Positions 14,257 to 22,741 of a DNA stretch of 64,000 nucleotides are shown here, in pieces. Source of the stretch: Opitutaceae bacterium (GTDB lineage: Bacteria > Verrucomicrobiota > Verrucomicrobiia > Opitutales > Opitutaceae); assembly GCA_028284235.1 (NCBI GenBank), contig JANQSC010000071.1, positions 1 through 64,000 of the forward strand. Reading direction: 5' to 3'. The number at the start of each line of letters is the position of its first letter. The stretch's first letter is position 1. The notes under the pieces are model-generated. The model searched no databases, was not told where the DNA came from, and was given only the letters and a program-made list of their open reading frames with translations. The position numbers were made by a program, and so were the translations under genes.

Positions 14257-14369
14257 GCGGCACTCGCCATCAGCGAGTCAGAATTCGCGACCTAAAAGTC
14301 GCTCTTGTGACAGCGCGCGGTGGCACAGGGAAAGCTTGCAGAGAGCAGTGTCTCCAATAGTTTTCCGTC

Positions 14370-14585
14370 ATGGCCAGATTAGCGGATGTCCAGAAACAGG
14401 TGGACGCACTTTCTTCTGAAGATCGGGCAGGCTTGCTCGCCCACCTCCTGCATACATTGGAGGGCGCTCCAGAAGGTCTTACTGACCAAGAGGTTATTGA
14501 GAGAGATAGGATGTTGGAGTCGGGTGAAGTCACCCCAATCAGCCACGACGAGTTCATCAGCGAGGTACTGTCCCGTGCCTCGTAA
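14370..14585 (+). CDS. Orphan antitoxin (addiction-module component family)
   Basis: This protein has 71 residues: helical, acidic, with 'LSSEDRAGLLAHLLHTLE' and a C-terminal 'EFISEVLSRAS'. It resembles the TIGR02574 'addiction module component' antitoxins that pair with RelE/ParE toxins. No toxin frame follows; only 42 bp separate it from the next antitoxin. It is therefore probably a left-over half of a module. A similar antitoxin with an intact toxin lies at 16850-17364. Confidence 0.65.
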   Translation: MARLADVQKQVDALSSEDRAGLLAHLLHTLEGAPEGLTDQEVIERDRMLESGEVTPISHDEFISEVLSRAS

Positions 14586-14627
14586 GAAGATTGAAAAACC
14601 ACTCGATAACAGCATAGTTGATCCATC

Positions 14628-14852
14628 ATGGAAGACCTCACAGAGAGAATAACCGACGAACCCGGGAAGTGCGGAGGAAAACCCTGCATAAGAGGAATGC
14701 GGATCAGGGTCATTGACGTTTTGGATTTCCTTTCTCAAGGGCTTAGCCACTCGGAGATTCTAGAGGAGCTCCCTGATTTAGAAGAGGCCGACATTCGAGC
14801 TTCAATTCTCTATGCTAGAAAGCGCATGGATCATACTGTGATCGCGGTATGA
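14628..14852 (+). CDS. DUF433 antitoxin
   Basis: This protein has 74 residues. It has the DUF433 signature 'ITDEPGKCGGKPCIRGMRIRVIDVLDFL' shape (Cys-Gly-Gly-Lys-Pro motif), then a winged-helix-like 'SHSEILEELPDLEEADI'. DUF433 proteins are antitoxins of DUF5615 PIN-like ribonuclease toxins. The toxin frame overlaps its stop by 4 bp (ATGA) but is broken after about 40 codons, leaving this antitoxin without a working partner here. Confidence 0.8.
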   Translation: MEDLTERITDEPGKCGGKPCIRGMRIRVIDVLDFLSQGLSHSEILEELPDLEEADIRASILYARKRMDHTVIAV

Positions 14853-15004
14853 GGATTTGGATCGACGCCCACATCTCTCCAGGCGTCGCGGCATGGCTCA
14901 ATGAGACGTTCGAGCATGACTTTGTCTCCCTCAGAGAGTGTCTAGTAAATCATGAAGATGTGTCGACCGCGTCCAGTTCGTCCAATTGTTGTTGCTTGTT
15001 GTAG
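14849..15004 (+). pseudogene. Truncated DUF5615 PIN-like toxin
   Basis: The frame begins at ATG 14849, overlapping the DUF433 stop. The first 30 residues (MRIWIDAHISPG..., 'WLNETFEHDF') are the conserved start of DUF5615 toxins, with the catalytic Asp at residue 6. After about 'NHEDVSTAS' the sequence no longer fits, and a stop occurs at 15002-15004. That stop is inside the left arm of the palindromic repeat at 15000-15077. The toxin is therefore disrupted, probably by insertion of that element. Confidence 0.7.
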
Positions 15005-15077
15005 GGGCGTTGCTCGCGACGCCCGCATCAGTTTGAGTTTAGCTGCTAGCGCGGGCGTCGCAAGCAACGCCCCTACA
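15000..15077. repeat. Palindromic REP/MITE-like element inside the toxin gene
   Basis: The arms at 15000-15026 (TGTAGGGGCGTTGCTCGCGA...) and 15051-15077 are reverse complements over 27 bp with one mismatch, separated by 24 bp. GC-rich arms and small size are typical of non-autonomous palindromic elements. Its left end coincides with the end of the DUF5615 frame. Confidence 0.75.
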
Positions 15078-15237
15078 TTGGTTATCATCTGAGTGAAGCG
15101 CTATCTCGTTTCGAGGAGAGGGAGACGACTGTTGAAATAGGGTAGTCCCAGACCAAACACATTTCAACTCCGGTCGTCGCTCCTTTACAAATCTTCGCGT
15201 ATAGCTTCGACTTTGCCGTATTGAATCGAACAACACG

Positions 15238-15780
15238 ATGAAAACCAGCAAATGTTTTAGTTGCGGGGGAGAATTCCCCGAGACGGTGGGACCAGTTCAC
15301 GCCTACATGAAAAGCGCGCCGGGATGCTGGGCGACTTATGGCGAGGTGCTTGCTCGCGAATACAGCGATCCGGCGTATTTTTCCGTTCATCGCCTCACGG
15401 TAGACGCTTACGCGGTTCAGCATCCAGGATCGAAGGACCGGCAGAGCATTCAATCGGTCGCGTTTCATCTCATTCGATTGTGTATGTTTTTGGAGCACGA
15501 CCTCACCGCGGAAAAGGCGAACGACCTGATGCTAGAAGTGGGGAAGTACAAGAGCGCCTTCACTTGGTTGAGTCCGCCTGCATTCATGGGAGCGATCACC
15601 TGCGCGGATGTGGAGCGAACGACCACTGTGGAGGCGCACAAGCAAAGGGTCCGCGAATGGGCACGAAGCTCGTGGGACGCGTGGTCTCTGCATCACGACC
15701 AAATCAGAAGTTGGTTGCCTGCGCGACAAAGGAGTCGTCATAGTTCTGGCGCCTCTGCTACCTCTATCGTGAGGCCGTGA
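15238..15780 (+). CDS. DUF5946 family protein
   Basis: This protein has 180 residues and begins with a zinc-knuckle-like 'CFSCGGEFP'. It then has 'HAYMKSAPGCWATYGEVLAREY', 'RLTVDAYAVQHPG' and 'QSIQSVAFHLIRLCMFLEHD', which are characteristic of DUF5946. The function of the family is unknown. The Cys and His residues suggest metal binding. It is a solitary gene after the palindrome at 15000-15077, without membrane segments. Confidence 0.75.
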   Translation: MKTSKCFSCGGEFPETVGPVHAYMKSAPGCWATYGEVLAREYSDPAYFSVHRLTVDAYAVQHPGSKDRQSIQSVAFHLIRLCMFLEHDLTAEKANDLMLEVGKYKSAFTWLSPPAFMGAITCADVERTTTVEAHKQRVREWARSSWDAWSLHHDQIRSWLPARQRSRHSSGASATSIVRP

Positions 15781-15908
15781 CGTTTACCTAAAATAGAAAG
15801 AATGAAGACAAGCCCACATCCTCAAACTTTTCGTCGCAACTGAAAGAAGTTCAAATTTCCAGCCGGGAGTTAGTTCAATGGATAATCAATGACTGAACCA
15901 ATAGAATA

Positions 15909-16715
15909 ATGAAACGCAGAGACTTTATTAAATCATCTGTTGCCTTTGCGGGCGCGCTGGGGCTCCGCTCCGCGGGTTTGGGCGCAAGTGACGAGAAGAC
16001 CCATGCGTTGTCGTTGAGTTTTGACGACGGGTTCAAAAAGTCGTTTTACCGAATTGCGGAAATCCACGAGAATTACGGGTTGAGGGCCTGCCTCAATGTC
16101 ATCGCGACCGGGCATTTAAAGAGCTTCAACGCGGAGCCTCAGTGGATTCCGCAGAATATCTTGGGCGATTTCGATGATTGGAACGCGCTCAAGGGACGTG
16201 GGCACGAAGTCATGCCGCACACTTGGGAGCATTTGAATCTTACGAAGATCCCTGTCGAAAAGGCTAAAGAAAATATCGAAAAATGCCTCAACTACTTCGA
16301 AGAGAATTTATCCGGATACGAACCGGAGGAAGCGGTGTACAATTTTGCATACAACGCGTCCACGCCTGAACTGGAGGATTTCACGTTGTCAAAAGTCCCT
16401 GCCATTCGGACGGGTGGGTGGCTGGTGTTGAAGGGGACGAAGGTAAACGGATTCCCTGTAGCGAAACTTCCCCTACGATTGGGTTGCTGGGGGCATGGTC
16501 CTGGCTTTTGCGACGACTACATCGAGCAGGAGATCAACGAGTTTTTAAAAAGCGAAGGGGGCTGGCTCATCTTGAATCTGCACGGCCTCGACGAGGAAGG
16601 CTGGGGGCCGGTCAGCACGGCTTATCTGGACACTCTGCTCAAGCGATTGGTGACAGTTGATTCTCTCACCGTACAACCAACCGGCGAATTCGTGAAACGC
16701 TTGCGGCGGCGCTAG
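15909..16715 (+). CDS. Exported polysaccharide-deacetylase-like protein
   Basis: This protein has 268 residues with a Tat-like leader ('MKRRDFIKSSVAFAGALGL'). The NodB/CE4 fold is indicated by 'LSLSFDDGF' (metal and catalytic Asp motif) and 'MPHTWEHLNL' (HxxxH metal motif), with a late 'WLILNLHGLDE' motif. Such enzymes remove acetyl groups from N-acetylated or O-acetylated polysaccharides. Export by Tat suggests folding and cofactor loading before secretion. It stands alone, and its substrate is unknown. Confidence 0.78.
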   Translation: MKRRDFIKSSVAFAGALGLRSAGLGASDEKTHALSLSFDDGFKKSFYRIAEIHENYGLRACLNVIATGHLKSFNAEPQWIPQNILGDFDDWNALKGRGHEVMPHTWEHLNLTKIPVEKAKENIEKCLNYFEENLSGYEPEEAVYNFAYNASTPELEDFTLSKVPAIRTGGWLVLKGTKVNGFPVAKLPLRLGCWGHGPGFCDDYIEQEINEFLKSEGGWLILNLHGLDEEGWGPVSTAYLDTLLKRLVTVDSLTVQPTGEFVKRLRRR

Positions 16716-16849
16716 GCGAAAGCCACCCGAGTAAAGAATCCGAGAACCCGGCGTGAAAGCTGGCACGCCTTGGGTAGCCGACACCGTTGATCGCTGGTCA
16801 AAGAAAAGACCATCTTGCAACCGCTCAAAAACGCGCTACTGTAGTACTT

Positions 16850-17053
16850 ATGAGCATCCCGGAAATTAAGAAAATGACTATCCAAGAACGACTTAAGACG
16901 ATGGAACACATTTGGGATTCGCTCCGTGATGAGGGATTCGAACCCGAGTCGCCGGATTGGCACGAAACGATCGTGGCAGAACGAAAGAAGAAGATGAACT
17001 CTTCGGATGCCAAGTTCCTGACGATTGAACAGCTTCGAGAGCGTTATCGCTGA
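16850..17053 (+). CDS. Antitoxin, addiction-module component family
   Basis: This protein has 67 residues from ATG 16850; the upstream part of the open frame is not gene-like. 'LKTMEHIWDSL', 'WHETIVAERKKKM' and 'TIEQLRERY' are the usual features of antitoxins in the TIGR02574 group. The stop codon touches the start of the toxin gene (ATG 17053), which is normal for a coupled pair. A small palindrome (TACTGTAGTA) just before the ATG may be its operator. Confidence 0.8.
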   Translation: MSIPEIKKMTIQERLKTMEHIWDSLRDEGFEPESPDWHETIVAERKKKMNSSDAKFLTIEQLRERYR

Positions 17054-17364
17054 TGGAAGTCAGGACTGTCGTCACTTTAGAAGAGGCGGCCAAGGACCTG
17101 GACGCGGGAAAGGCGTTTTACGATTTCAATGAGGAGGGGATAGGCCTCTACTTCATCGACAGTCTTCTTTCCGATATTGAATCGCTCAGAATCTTAGCTG
17201 GGATTCACAGCAAGAAGTTTGGCTTTTATCGCATGCTATCCAAACGGTTCCCATTTGCCTTGTACTACGACATCGATGACAACATCGCGCGAGTAGCAGC
17301 GATTTTAGACATGAGGAGGGATCCAGCTTGGATTCGGACCGAGCTGCAACGAAGAAAGGGCTAA
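17053..17364 (+). CDS. RelE/ParE-superfamily toxin
   Basis: This protein has 103 residues. The order is an alpha hairpin ('AAKDLDAGKAFYDF', 'YFIDSLLSDIESL') followed by beta strands with 'KFGFYRMLSKRFPFALYYDI' and 'VAAILDMRRDP', the standard RelE/ParE layout. It acts either as a ribosome-dependent mRNase or a gyrase inhibitor; the sequence alone does not decide. It is directly coupled to the antitoxin at 16850-17053, and the module looks intact. Confidence 0.8.
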   Translation: MEVRTVVTLEEAAKDLDAGKAFYDFNEEGIGLYFIDSLLSDIESLRILAGIHSKKFGFYRMLSKRFPFALYYDIDDNIARVAAILDMRRDPAWIRTELQRRKG

Positions 17365-17433
17365 CAAAAGTCCCTAACTATTATCGAGCCATCGCGTGGC
17401 TTTTTAGAGTGAACTTGCGATTCGATAAATGAA

Positions 17434-17883
17434 ATGAACATCCGTGCCTACGCTTGCAGTGACGAAACCCAAGTTATTCAACTGTGGAACGACTGCGGGT
17501 TATTGGCGCCGCAAAACAATCCCGTTCGGGACATTCAGCGCAAATCTCGAGTGAATCCGGAATGGTTCTTGGTTGGCGAAATTGACGGCGACATCGTTGC
17601 AACGTGTATGGCGGGTTATGAGGGCCATCGAGGCTGGATCAACTATCTCGCGGTAGCTCCGAGCCGGCAACGCGGGAAGCTGGCGTCGAGAATCATGGAA
17701 AGGGCTGAACAATTGCTGCGAGAGGCCGGTTGCCCGAAAATCAATCTGCAAATCCGTTCCACTAACGAACAGGTGATAGAGTTTTATAAGAGTATTGGAT
17801 ACGAAATGGACAAGGTTGTCAGCATGGGCAAGCGACTCGAAATTGACGGGCCATACGAATTCAATCAAACCGAGGGAGAGTAA
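17434..17883 (+). CDS. GNAT N-acetyltransferase, YpeA type
   Basis: This protein has 149 residues. GNAT motifs are present: 'INYLAVAPSRQRGKLASRIM' (acetyl-CoA pyrophosphate loop Q/RxxGxxS/A) and 'INLQIRSTNEQVIEFYKSIGYEMD' (motif B). The opening 'MNIRAYACSDETQVIQLWNDCGL' matches the YpeA subgroup. Substrate unknown. It is 70 bp after the toxin gene. Confidence 0.85.
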   Translation: MNIRAYACSDETQVIQLWNDCGLLAPQNNPVRDIQRKSRVNPEWFLVGEIDGDIVATCMAGYEGHRGWINYLAVAPSRQRGKLASRIMERAEQLLREAGCPKINLQIRSTNEQVIEFYKSIGYEMDKVVSMGKRLEIDGPYEFNQTEGE

Positions 17884-17944
17884 CAAACTCCCCGCCGGCG
17901 TCTCGCTCCGTCTTTTATCGTAGCCGTTGGACCAATCTAGCAAG

Positions 17945-18700
17945 ATGAGCTCCCACCCAGCATTCGAGCAAACCGACCACCGCCCGTGGCCGCTACCAAC
18001 GTCTCGCTGGAAATGGCGTCAGCAGTGGAACGACTTGGCGTTTATCCATTGGGAAGTCGACGCGCAGTGGCTACGGAGTGTCATTCCCCCGGACCTCGAT
18101 TTGGATTTACACGATGGAAAAGCGTGGATCGGCATCGTTCCGTTCACGATGGAGGGAGTCACTCGCAGAGGGTTTCCCGCTCCCCGTTTCATGTGCGACT
18201 TTCCCGAACTCAATGTTCGAACGTACGTCACCAAAGACGACAAACCCGGGGTTTGGTTTTTCAGTCTCGATATCACGAATCGCTTCGCGGTTTGGGTCGC
18301 CCGAACGTTTTTTCATCTGCCTTATTTCAGCGCGGAAATGGAAGTATCGGAGGAGGGTGACGGAATTCGCTATCGATCATCGCGGGACGGGACGTTGTTC
18401 GACGCCACGTACATTCCCGGCGAAGCGCGCGCGTTTGAATCAGGGTCGTTTGAGATTTGGGCGACTGAACGCTATTGTCTGTATTCAAAGAGCAACTCCG
18501 GAGTCTTGTATCGAGGCGAGGTTCACCACAAGCAGTGGTCACTGCAACTCGCTAAGTTCGAGATTAGATCCAATTCGCTTCTGGAAGGCATTCCTGTCGG
18601 AGCGATGCACCCATCCATACTATTCTCGAAATCGATCGACGTAGTTGTCTACGACCTAGAGAAAATTGGGTCCAGCGAGACGGCTTGGGGCGCGGAGTAA
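17945..18700 (+). CDS. DUF2071 (YqjF-like) protein
   Basis: This protein has 251 residues from ATG 17945; a TTG at 17927 is also in frame. The pattern 'NDLAFIHWEVDAQWLRSVIPPDLDLDLHDGKAWIGIVPF' followed by 'FPELNVRTYV' and 'GVWFFSLD' is the DUF2071 signature. The family adopts an acetoacetate-decarboxylase-like fold. Its role is unclear. It is a single gene without membrane segments. Confidence 0.83.
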   Translation: MSSHPAFEQTDHRPWPLPTSRWKWRQQWNDLAFIHWEVDAQWLRSVIPPDLDLDLHDGKAWIGIVPFTMEGVTRRGFPAPRFMCDFPELNVRTYVTKDDKPGVWFFSLDITNRFAVWVARTFFHLPYFSAEMEVSEEGDGIRYRSSRDGTLFDATYIPGEARAFESGSFEIWATERYCLYSKSNSGVLYRGEVHHKQWSLQLAKFEIRSNSLLEGIPVGAMHPSILFSKSIDVVVYDLEKIGSSETAWGAE

Positions 18701-18772
18701 GCAGCTCGGGTACGATTCGATTCTTCAATTGGAACTCGTTCCTTGGAACGTTCCTGGTCACGATTCTAGCGG

Positions 18773-18871
18773 ATGACGATTCGCGTCGATTATGCAACTG
18801 TCACAGATTTTGAAGAAGTTGAGTTGCTCCTCACTGATAGACTATCTATAGAAATCGAGATAATAGAGTAG
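18773..18871 (+). pseudogene. Possible truncated acetyltransferase start
   Basis: A 32-codon frame starts 'MTIRVDYATVTDFEEVELLL', which looks like the first strand and helix of a GNAT acetyltransferase. It ends at a stop without any of the acetyl-CoA motifs. It lies in a 261-bp gap with no other gene. It is offered only because a second, clearer fragment of the same kind occurs at 21691. Confidence 0.3.
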
Positions 18872-18961
18872 GCAGGGCCAACGCATCGAACCAACGGAAG
18901 ACTGCCTCCGTCATGTGTGGACGTTCGCTGCAACCTATCAAAAAGCATCTTGGGTAATCAT

Positions 18962-20236
18962 ATGAACCGACGTTCTTTCCTCCGACACTGCGGTATTCCA
19001 GCGCTCGGCCTGGCCATGGGGTCCAGCTTTGGCGCCTCTAGTCGGCCCCCGCCGCGTATTCTGCTTCGCTCCTCATGGCAGACCGTCAACATTGGTGACA
19101 TCGCCCACACGCCAGGCGTACTCAGCCTTCTGCGAAAATACCTGCCTGAGGCGGAAGTCACCCTTTGGCCGTCCAATGTAGACAATGGCATAGAAGAGTT
19201 GCTGACGACTGAATTCCCGAGGCTCAAGATCGCAAAACCGGGGAGTCCCGCCTTGGAACGCGCTTTCGAGGAGTGCGATTTCCTCCTTCATGGCTCCGGA
19301 GCGTCAATTGTCGCCGAGCGCGACTTGATTCGTTGGCGCGAAGAGACCGGCAAACCCTATGGCATCTACGGGATCACCTTTCCGCTGAAGAACTCCTGGC
19401 AAACCGTTCCGCGGTCGAAGGAGGCGCTGGCTCGTTCCGTCGACGTTCTCGACCAGGCGCGGTTCGCGTATTTTCGCGACAGCAAATCACTCGAATTGGC
19501 CAAGCGACTGGGGGCGAATGCGCCTGTGATGGCGTTCGGCCCGGACGGCGCTTTCGCGTGCGACCTTCGTGACCCTGAGAAGGCCAAACGATTTCTCGAA
19601 GACAATAAACTCGAGGAAGGCAAATTCCTTTGTTGCATCCCGCGACTGCGTTACACGCCGTATTGGGCGATCAAAGAGGGTGCGCCGTTCGACGAGGCAA
19701 AACACGCCCGTAACGAGGCGATGAAAGAGCCGGACCATGAGCCGTTGCGAAGGGCCATTGTCGAAGTGGTGACGCAGACAGATTTGAAAGTATTGATCTG
19801 CCCGGAAGACCGCTCCCAAATGGCCGTGGGAAAGGAGATGCTCTACGACAGGCTGCCCAGCGCCGTTCGGGAACGCGTTGTATGGCGCCGCGACTACTGG
19901 TTGACGGGTGAAGCCGTCAGCGTCTTCGTTCGAAGCGCCGGCTTGTTTGGAAACGAAATGCACTCGCCTATTATGTGCATTGGGCAGGGTGTGCCGGCGA
20001 TCGTTTGCCGATTCGCCGAGCAAACGAGCAAAGGCTTCATGTGGGAGGATATTGGATTGGGCGATTGGCTCTTCGACCACGACTCGCCGGCGGATCAAGA
20101 GAAAATCGTTCCCACGGTATTGGAGATCGCGACAAATCCGAAGGCCGCCCGCGCAAAGGCTGCGCAGGCAAAAGCGTTCGTAGAGAAACAGCAGAAGCGA
20201 ACGATGGATGTTCTTCGAAAACAGTTCTCCATTTGA
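18962..20236 (+). CDS. Exported polysaccharide pyruvyl transferase family protein
   Basis: This protein has 424 residues from ATG 18962, the start of a Tat-like leader ('[20 protein letters not shown]'). The body has '[22 protein letters not shown]', '[12 protein letters not shown]' and the late '[19 protein letters not shown]', matching PF04230. Family enzymes transfer pyruvyl groups to cell-surface sugars, but a Tat-exported form is unusual, so the actual reaction here is uncertain. The composition is close to the core genome. The gene is alone. Confidence 0.72.
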   Translation: MNRRSFLRHCGIPALGLAMGSSFGASSRPPPRILLRSSWQTVNIGDIAHTPGVLSLLRKYLPEAEVTLWPSNVDNGIEELLTTEFPRLKIAKPGSPALERAFEECDFLLHGSGASIVAERDLIRWREETGKPYGIYGITFPLKNSWQTVPRSKEALARSVDVLDQARFAYFRDSKSLELAKRLGANAPVMAFGPDGAFACDLRDPEKAKRFLEDNKLEEGKFLCCIPRLRYTPYWAIKEGAPFDEAKHARNEAMKEPDHEPLRRAIVEVVTQTDLKVLICPEDRSQMAVGKEMLYDRLPSAVRERVVWRRDYWLTGEAVSVFVRSAGLFGNEMHSPIMCIGQGVPAIVCRFAEQTSKGFMWEDIGLGDWLFDHDSPADQEKIVPTVLEIATNPKAARAKAAQAKAFVEKQQKRTMDVLRKQFSI

Positions 20237-20334
20237 GCGGGAGCCGGCGCCGCGCGAGGCCTTGAATCCAGAGCCAACTAAGGGTTGTGACCGAAATGCA
20301 ACCAGCAATCCAATTTTACAGCTTCGACTGCCCC

Positions 20335-21180
20335 ATGCGTAATGTGATTATTCGATTTCCTGCCTGGTTTCATCTGTTCGTGGTTGCGTTGGTTTCGTCC
20401 ACCGTTGCGTATTCGGAGGAGCATACGGCGGGAACTCTGCTCAAGGCAGCCGTGGAGCGATACGGAGAGTTGGATCGCTACGCGTGCAGCGGTCATATCG
20501 TTTCGACTAAAAACGACACTTCTCCGGGAAGACAGGCGGGCATTACCGACGATTCGCCGTCAAATCGTATGGGCCCTCCCGTCACCCGCGATTGGTATTT
20601 CGAATTTAACTACGCGAGAAACGAGAGTCTTTCCTTTTACCTCTATGCGGGAAAAGCTCCAACTCACTTCCCGCTCTTGAAAATCGAGACCCAACCTGAT
20701 GGTAGGGTTCTGTCTTACAATGCAGTGGATACTCGCCGCACAGGAGGAATCCCCGTCAATTATTTCGCCAGCGCGACGGATGCGGCCAACTTGCTCGGGG
20801 GAGATTCCCAGTGGATGTTTCCGTTTCTCCTGGATTTGCTCGAACCGGAACGGCATTTTAAACTGCTCGAGGAAGAACCGAAATGGACCCGATCGGAACG
20901 GATTGCGGGCGAGAAGATTCGTGGCGTTGAGCTGAAGGCCAACACCAGAAAGTCTATTTGGATAGACCCGGAAACAAAATCGATCCTGAAAGTTCGGTAC
21001 GTGAGAGATGGCAAGGCCCGGCGTTCCGAGATTGGGCAACTCAATCGCCGACTCGACGAAACAAGCGACGACGACGTAGCTCTTGGAGAACGCTTAGCAA
21101 AGGAAATCGATGCTCTCGAAGACAGTCGCAATGCCAAGACGGCGCGGTTCACTTACGAGTTCATCCATCAGTCGTTTTAG
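20335..21180 (+). CDS. Exported LolA-like / DUF2092-like protein
   Basis: This protein has 281 residues from ATG 20335, chosen because a signal peptide begins there ('FHLFVVALVSSTVAYS'). A GTG at 20287 lies further upstream. 'LLKAAVERYGELDRYACSGHIVS' and later 'IRGVELKANTRKSIWIDPETKSILKV' resemble the unclosed beta-barrel LolA/LolB/DUF2092 group of periplasmic lipid-handling or sensor proteins. The function is not established. Confidence 0.6.
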   Translation: MRNVIIRFPAWFHLFVVALVSSTVAYSEEHTAGTLLKAAVERYGELDRYACSGHIVSTKNDTSPGRQAGITDDSPSNRMGPPVTRDWYFEFNYARNESLSFYLYAGKAPTHFPLLKIETQPDGRVLSYNAVDTRRTGGIPVNYFASATDAANLLGGDSQWMFPFLLDLLEPERHFKLLEEEPKWTRSERIAGEKIRGVELKANTRKSIWIDPETKSILKVRYVRDGKARRSEIGQLNRRLDETSDDDVALGERLAKEIDALEDSRNAKTARFTYEFIHQSF

Positions 21181-21216
21181 CTGGCAAATTCGTCTCGCAT
21201 AGCCGGAGATAACGGA

Positions 21217-21621
21217 ATGGAAAAGAGCCATGAAGCGAAACCTCAATTCCTGCCCATTTGGGTTTGGATAGTCGCGCTCGCACAGATATTCTTGGTGTTG
21301 TTTTTCTCCTTGGGAACTGCCTTGAATCCGGGAAACTTCATTCCAGATGTGACCGAGATAAACTACGTCACCCAGCTTTACATTACGAGAAATGTGACCG
21401 TGGCCTTGGGGATCGTGATCGCTTTGCTTCTCAGGTCTCATAAAGCCCTGTTGGCGATTCTAGTCGTTCGACTGTTAACGGACGTGTCCGACATTGTTTC
21501 CGTCTATGCGCTGGACGTGGACGCAATAAAGAAAAGTGTCCCAATGGTGGTCGTATTGCTCGTTGTCCCGGCTTTGGCGGCGATTGGCTATTTGTGGAAA
21601 CGGGTGAGGTCGGTTTCTTAG
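21217..21621 (+). CDS. Hypothetical four-helix membrane protein
   Basis: This protein has 134 residues with four hydrophobic segments (about 12-33, 54-71, 75-95 and 108-127) and short loops. Both termini probably lie in the cytoplasm. No family motif is recognised. It starts 36 bp after the LolA-like gene and could share its transcript. Confidence 0.6.
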   Translation: MEKSHEAKPQFLPIWVWIVALAQIFLVLFFSLGTALNPGNFIPDVTEINYVTQLYITRNVTVALGIVIALLLRSHKALLAILVVRLLTDVSDIVSVYALDVDAIKKSVPMVVVLLVVPALAAIGYLWKRVRSVS

Positions 21622-21690
21622 TTCAACGAATGGGATCGCGGCGCGGAAGCCAGAGGGACTGGAAGCGTGAGCTTGGCATTGAGTAGACGA

Positions 21691-21762
21691 ATGATCATTC
21701 GTAAAGCAATTGAGGACGACTTCGCACCGATAACTCGCTTTAACGATAGACAGCAATTATGA
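21691..21762 (+). pseudogene. Truncated GNAT acetyltransferase start
   Basis: A 23-codon frame reads MIIRKAIEDDFAPITRFNDR..., the typical first strand and helix of a GNAT acetyltransferase. It stops at TGA 21760-21762, overlapping the start of the DUF2911 gene at 21759. The rest of the enzyme is missing, so it looks like a leftover 5' end replaced by the downstream gene. Confidence 0.5.
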
Positions 21763-22643
21763 CAATCCAACGCGTACTCCCTGCCATAGCGCTTGTACTC
21801 GCAAGCTCGTTGAGTTTTGGTGAAATCGACTATCCCCCGCTGAGCGCAAAGGGGTGGCTCAAGCAAGTCGTCGGAAACACAGTAGTCGAGATAGAGTACG
21901 AACGACCTTCCGTGAGAGGTCGAACGATTTTCGGCGAGCTCGTGCCATGGGGAGAGCTTTGGAGAACTGGAGCGGGACACAGCACTAAAATAAGCTTCGA
22001 CAAAGACGTGGTCATTCGGGGGCAGAGCATCCCTAGAGGGCAGTATTCACTATTTACGATACCAAGTGAGGATCAGTGGACGGTTATTCTGAATTCCGAT
22101 GCTAGTTTGTACGGATCATTCAACTACGATAGTGACAAGGACGTCATTCGCTTCACGGTGGATTCAACGAAGACGCGACGATTCTACGAAACGATGACTA
22201 TTGACATCGACTTGATACCCAACAACGCGAAAATCTATCTGTCCTGGGAAAATACTCGGATTGGATTCGATGTAATCACTGGAACGGATGCGGAAATGGT
22301 CGAATACATAGACGAACACCTTCTCGCGCGAAAATCGAACGTCAGCGATCGCTATGCCGGAGCCGCCGAGTACTTGTACTATCAAAACCGAGACGATCGG
22401 AAAGCGGTAGCCCTCGCAAACATTGCGATCGAGTTGGATGAATCCAACGGCTGGGCGAGGCGGCTAAAGAGGGAGTTATACGAAAGGCAAGAGATGTATC
22501 CAGAAGCGCTTGAAACCATTGCGCAGGCTATAGTGGAGATCGAAAGCCGCGATGAAGTCGACGCGGCTGCCCTGAGAAGCCTGCAGGGTTGGAAAGCTCA
22601 CCAAGAACGTATCAAGGCGAAGGTGAGGGAAGGAAGCAAATAA
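21759..22643 (+). CDS. Exported DUF2911 protein with helical C-terminus
   Basis: This protein has 294 residues with an N-terminal signal peptide ('VLPAIALVLASSLSFGE'). Residues 25-170 carry the DUF2911 signature ('YERPSVRGRTIFGELVPWGELWRTGA', 'IPRGQYSLFTIP', 'WTVILN'). Residues 190-290 look like two TPR-type helical hairpins ('ALANIAIELDESNGWARRL', 'EALETIAQAIVEI'). DUF2911 function is unknown, though it is common in exported proteins of Bacteroidetes and related groups. Its start overlaps a truncated GNAT frame. Confidence 0.8.
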   Translation: MTIQRVLPAIALVLASSLSFGEIDYPPLSAKGWLKQVVGNTVVEIEYERPSVRGRTIFGELVPWGELWRTGAGHSTKISFDKDVVIRGQSIPRGQYSLFTIPSEDQWTVILNSDASLYGSFNYDSDKDVIRFTVDSTKTRRFYETMTIDIDLIPNNAKIYLSWENTRIGFDVITGTDAEMVEYIDEHLLARKSNVSDRYAGAAEYLYYQNRDDRKAVALANIAIELDESNGWARRLKRELYERQEMYPEALETIAQAIVEIESRDEVDAAALRSLQGWKAHQERIKAKVREGSK

Positions 22644-22741
22644 CCATTGAAATCAAACAAGCAATCGGTCCAGGCTATCGTTGTGGTCTTACTCGTTTTC
22701 GCGATCGCCTGAATTTGGTGTCATGTGGCCATCGAGAGAGA

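Noticed and set aside
16931-16958. Stretch resembling the 3' half of tRNA-Arg (gattcgaaccc...ccggatt), considered as a second attachment site
   Set aside because: It lies in frame inside a conserved antitoxin gene and the match is interrupted; chance similarity to a T-arm is more likely.
19487-20308. Minus-strand frame of 273 codons opposite the pyruvyl-transferase-like gene
   Set aside because: It is a shadow of the plus-strand gene, which has a Tat leader and family motifs.
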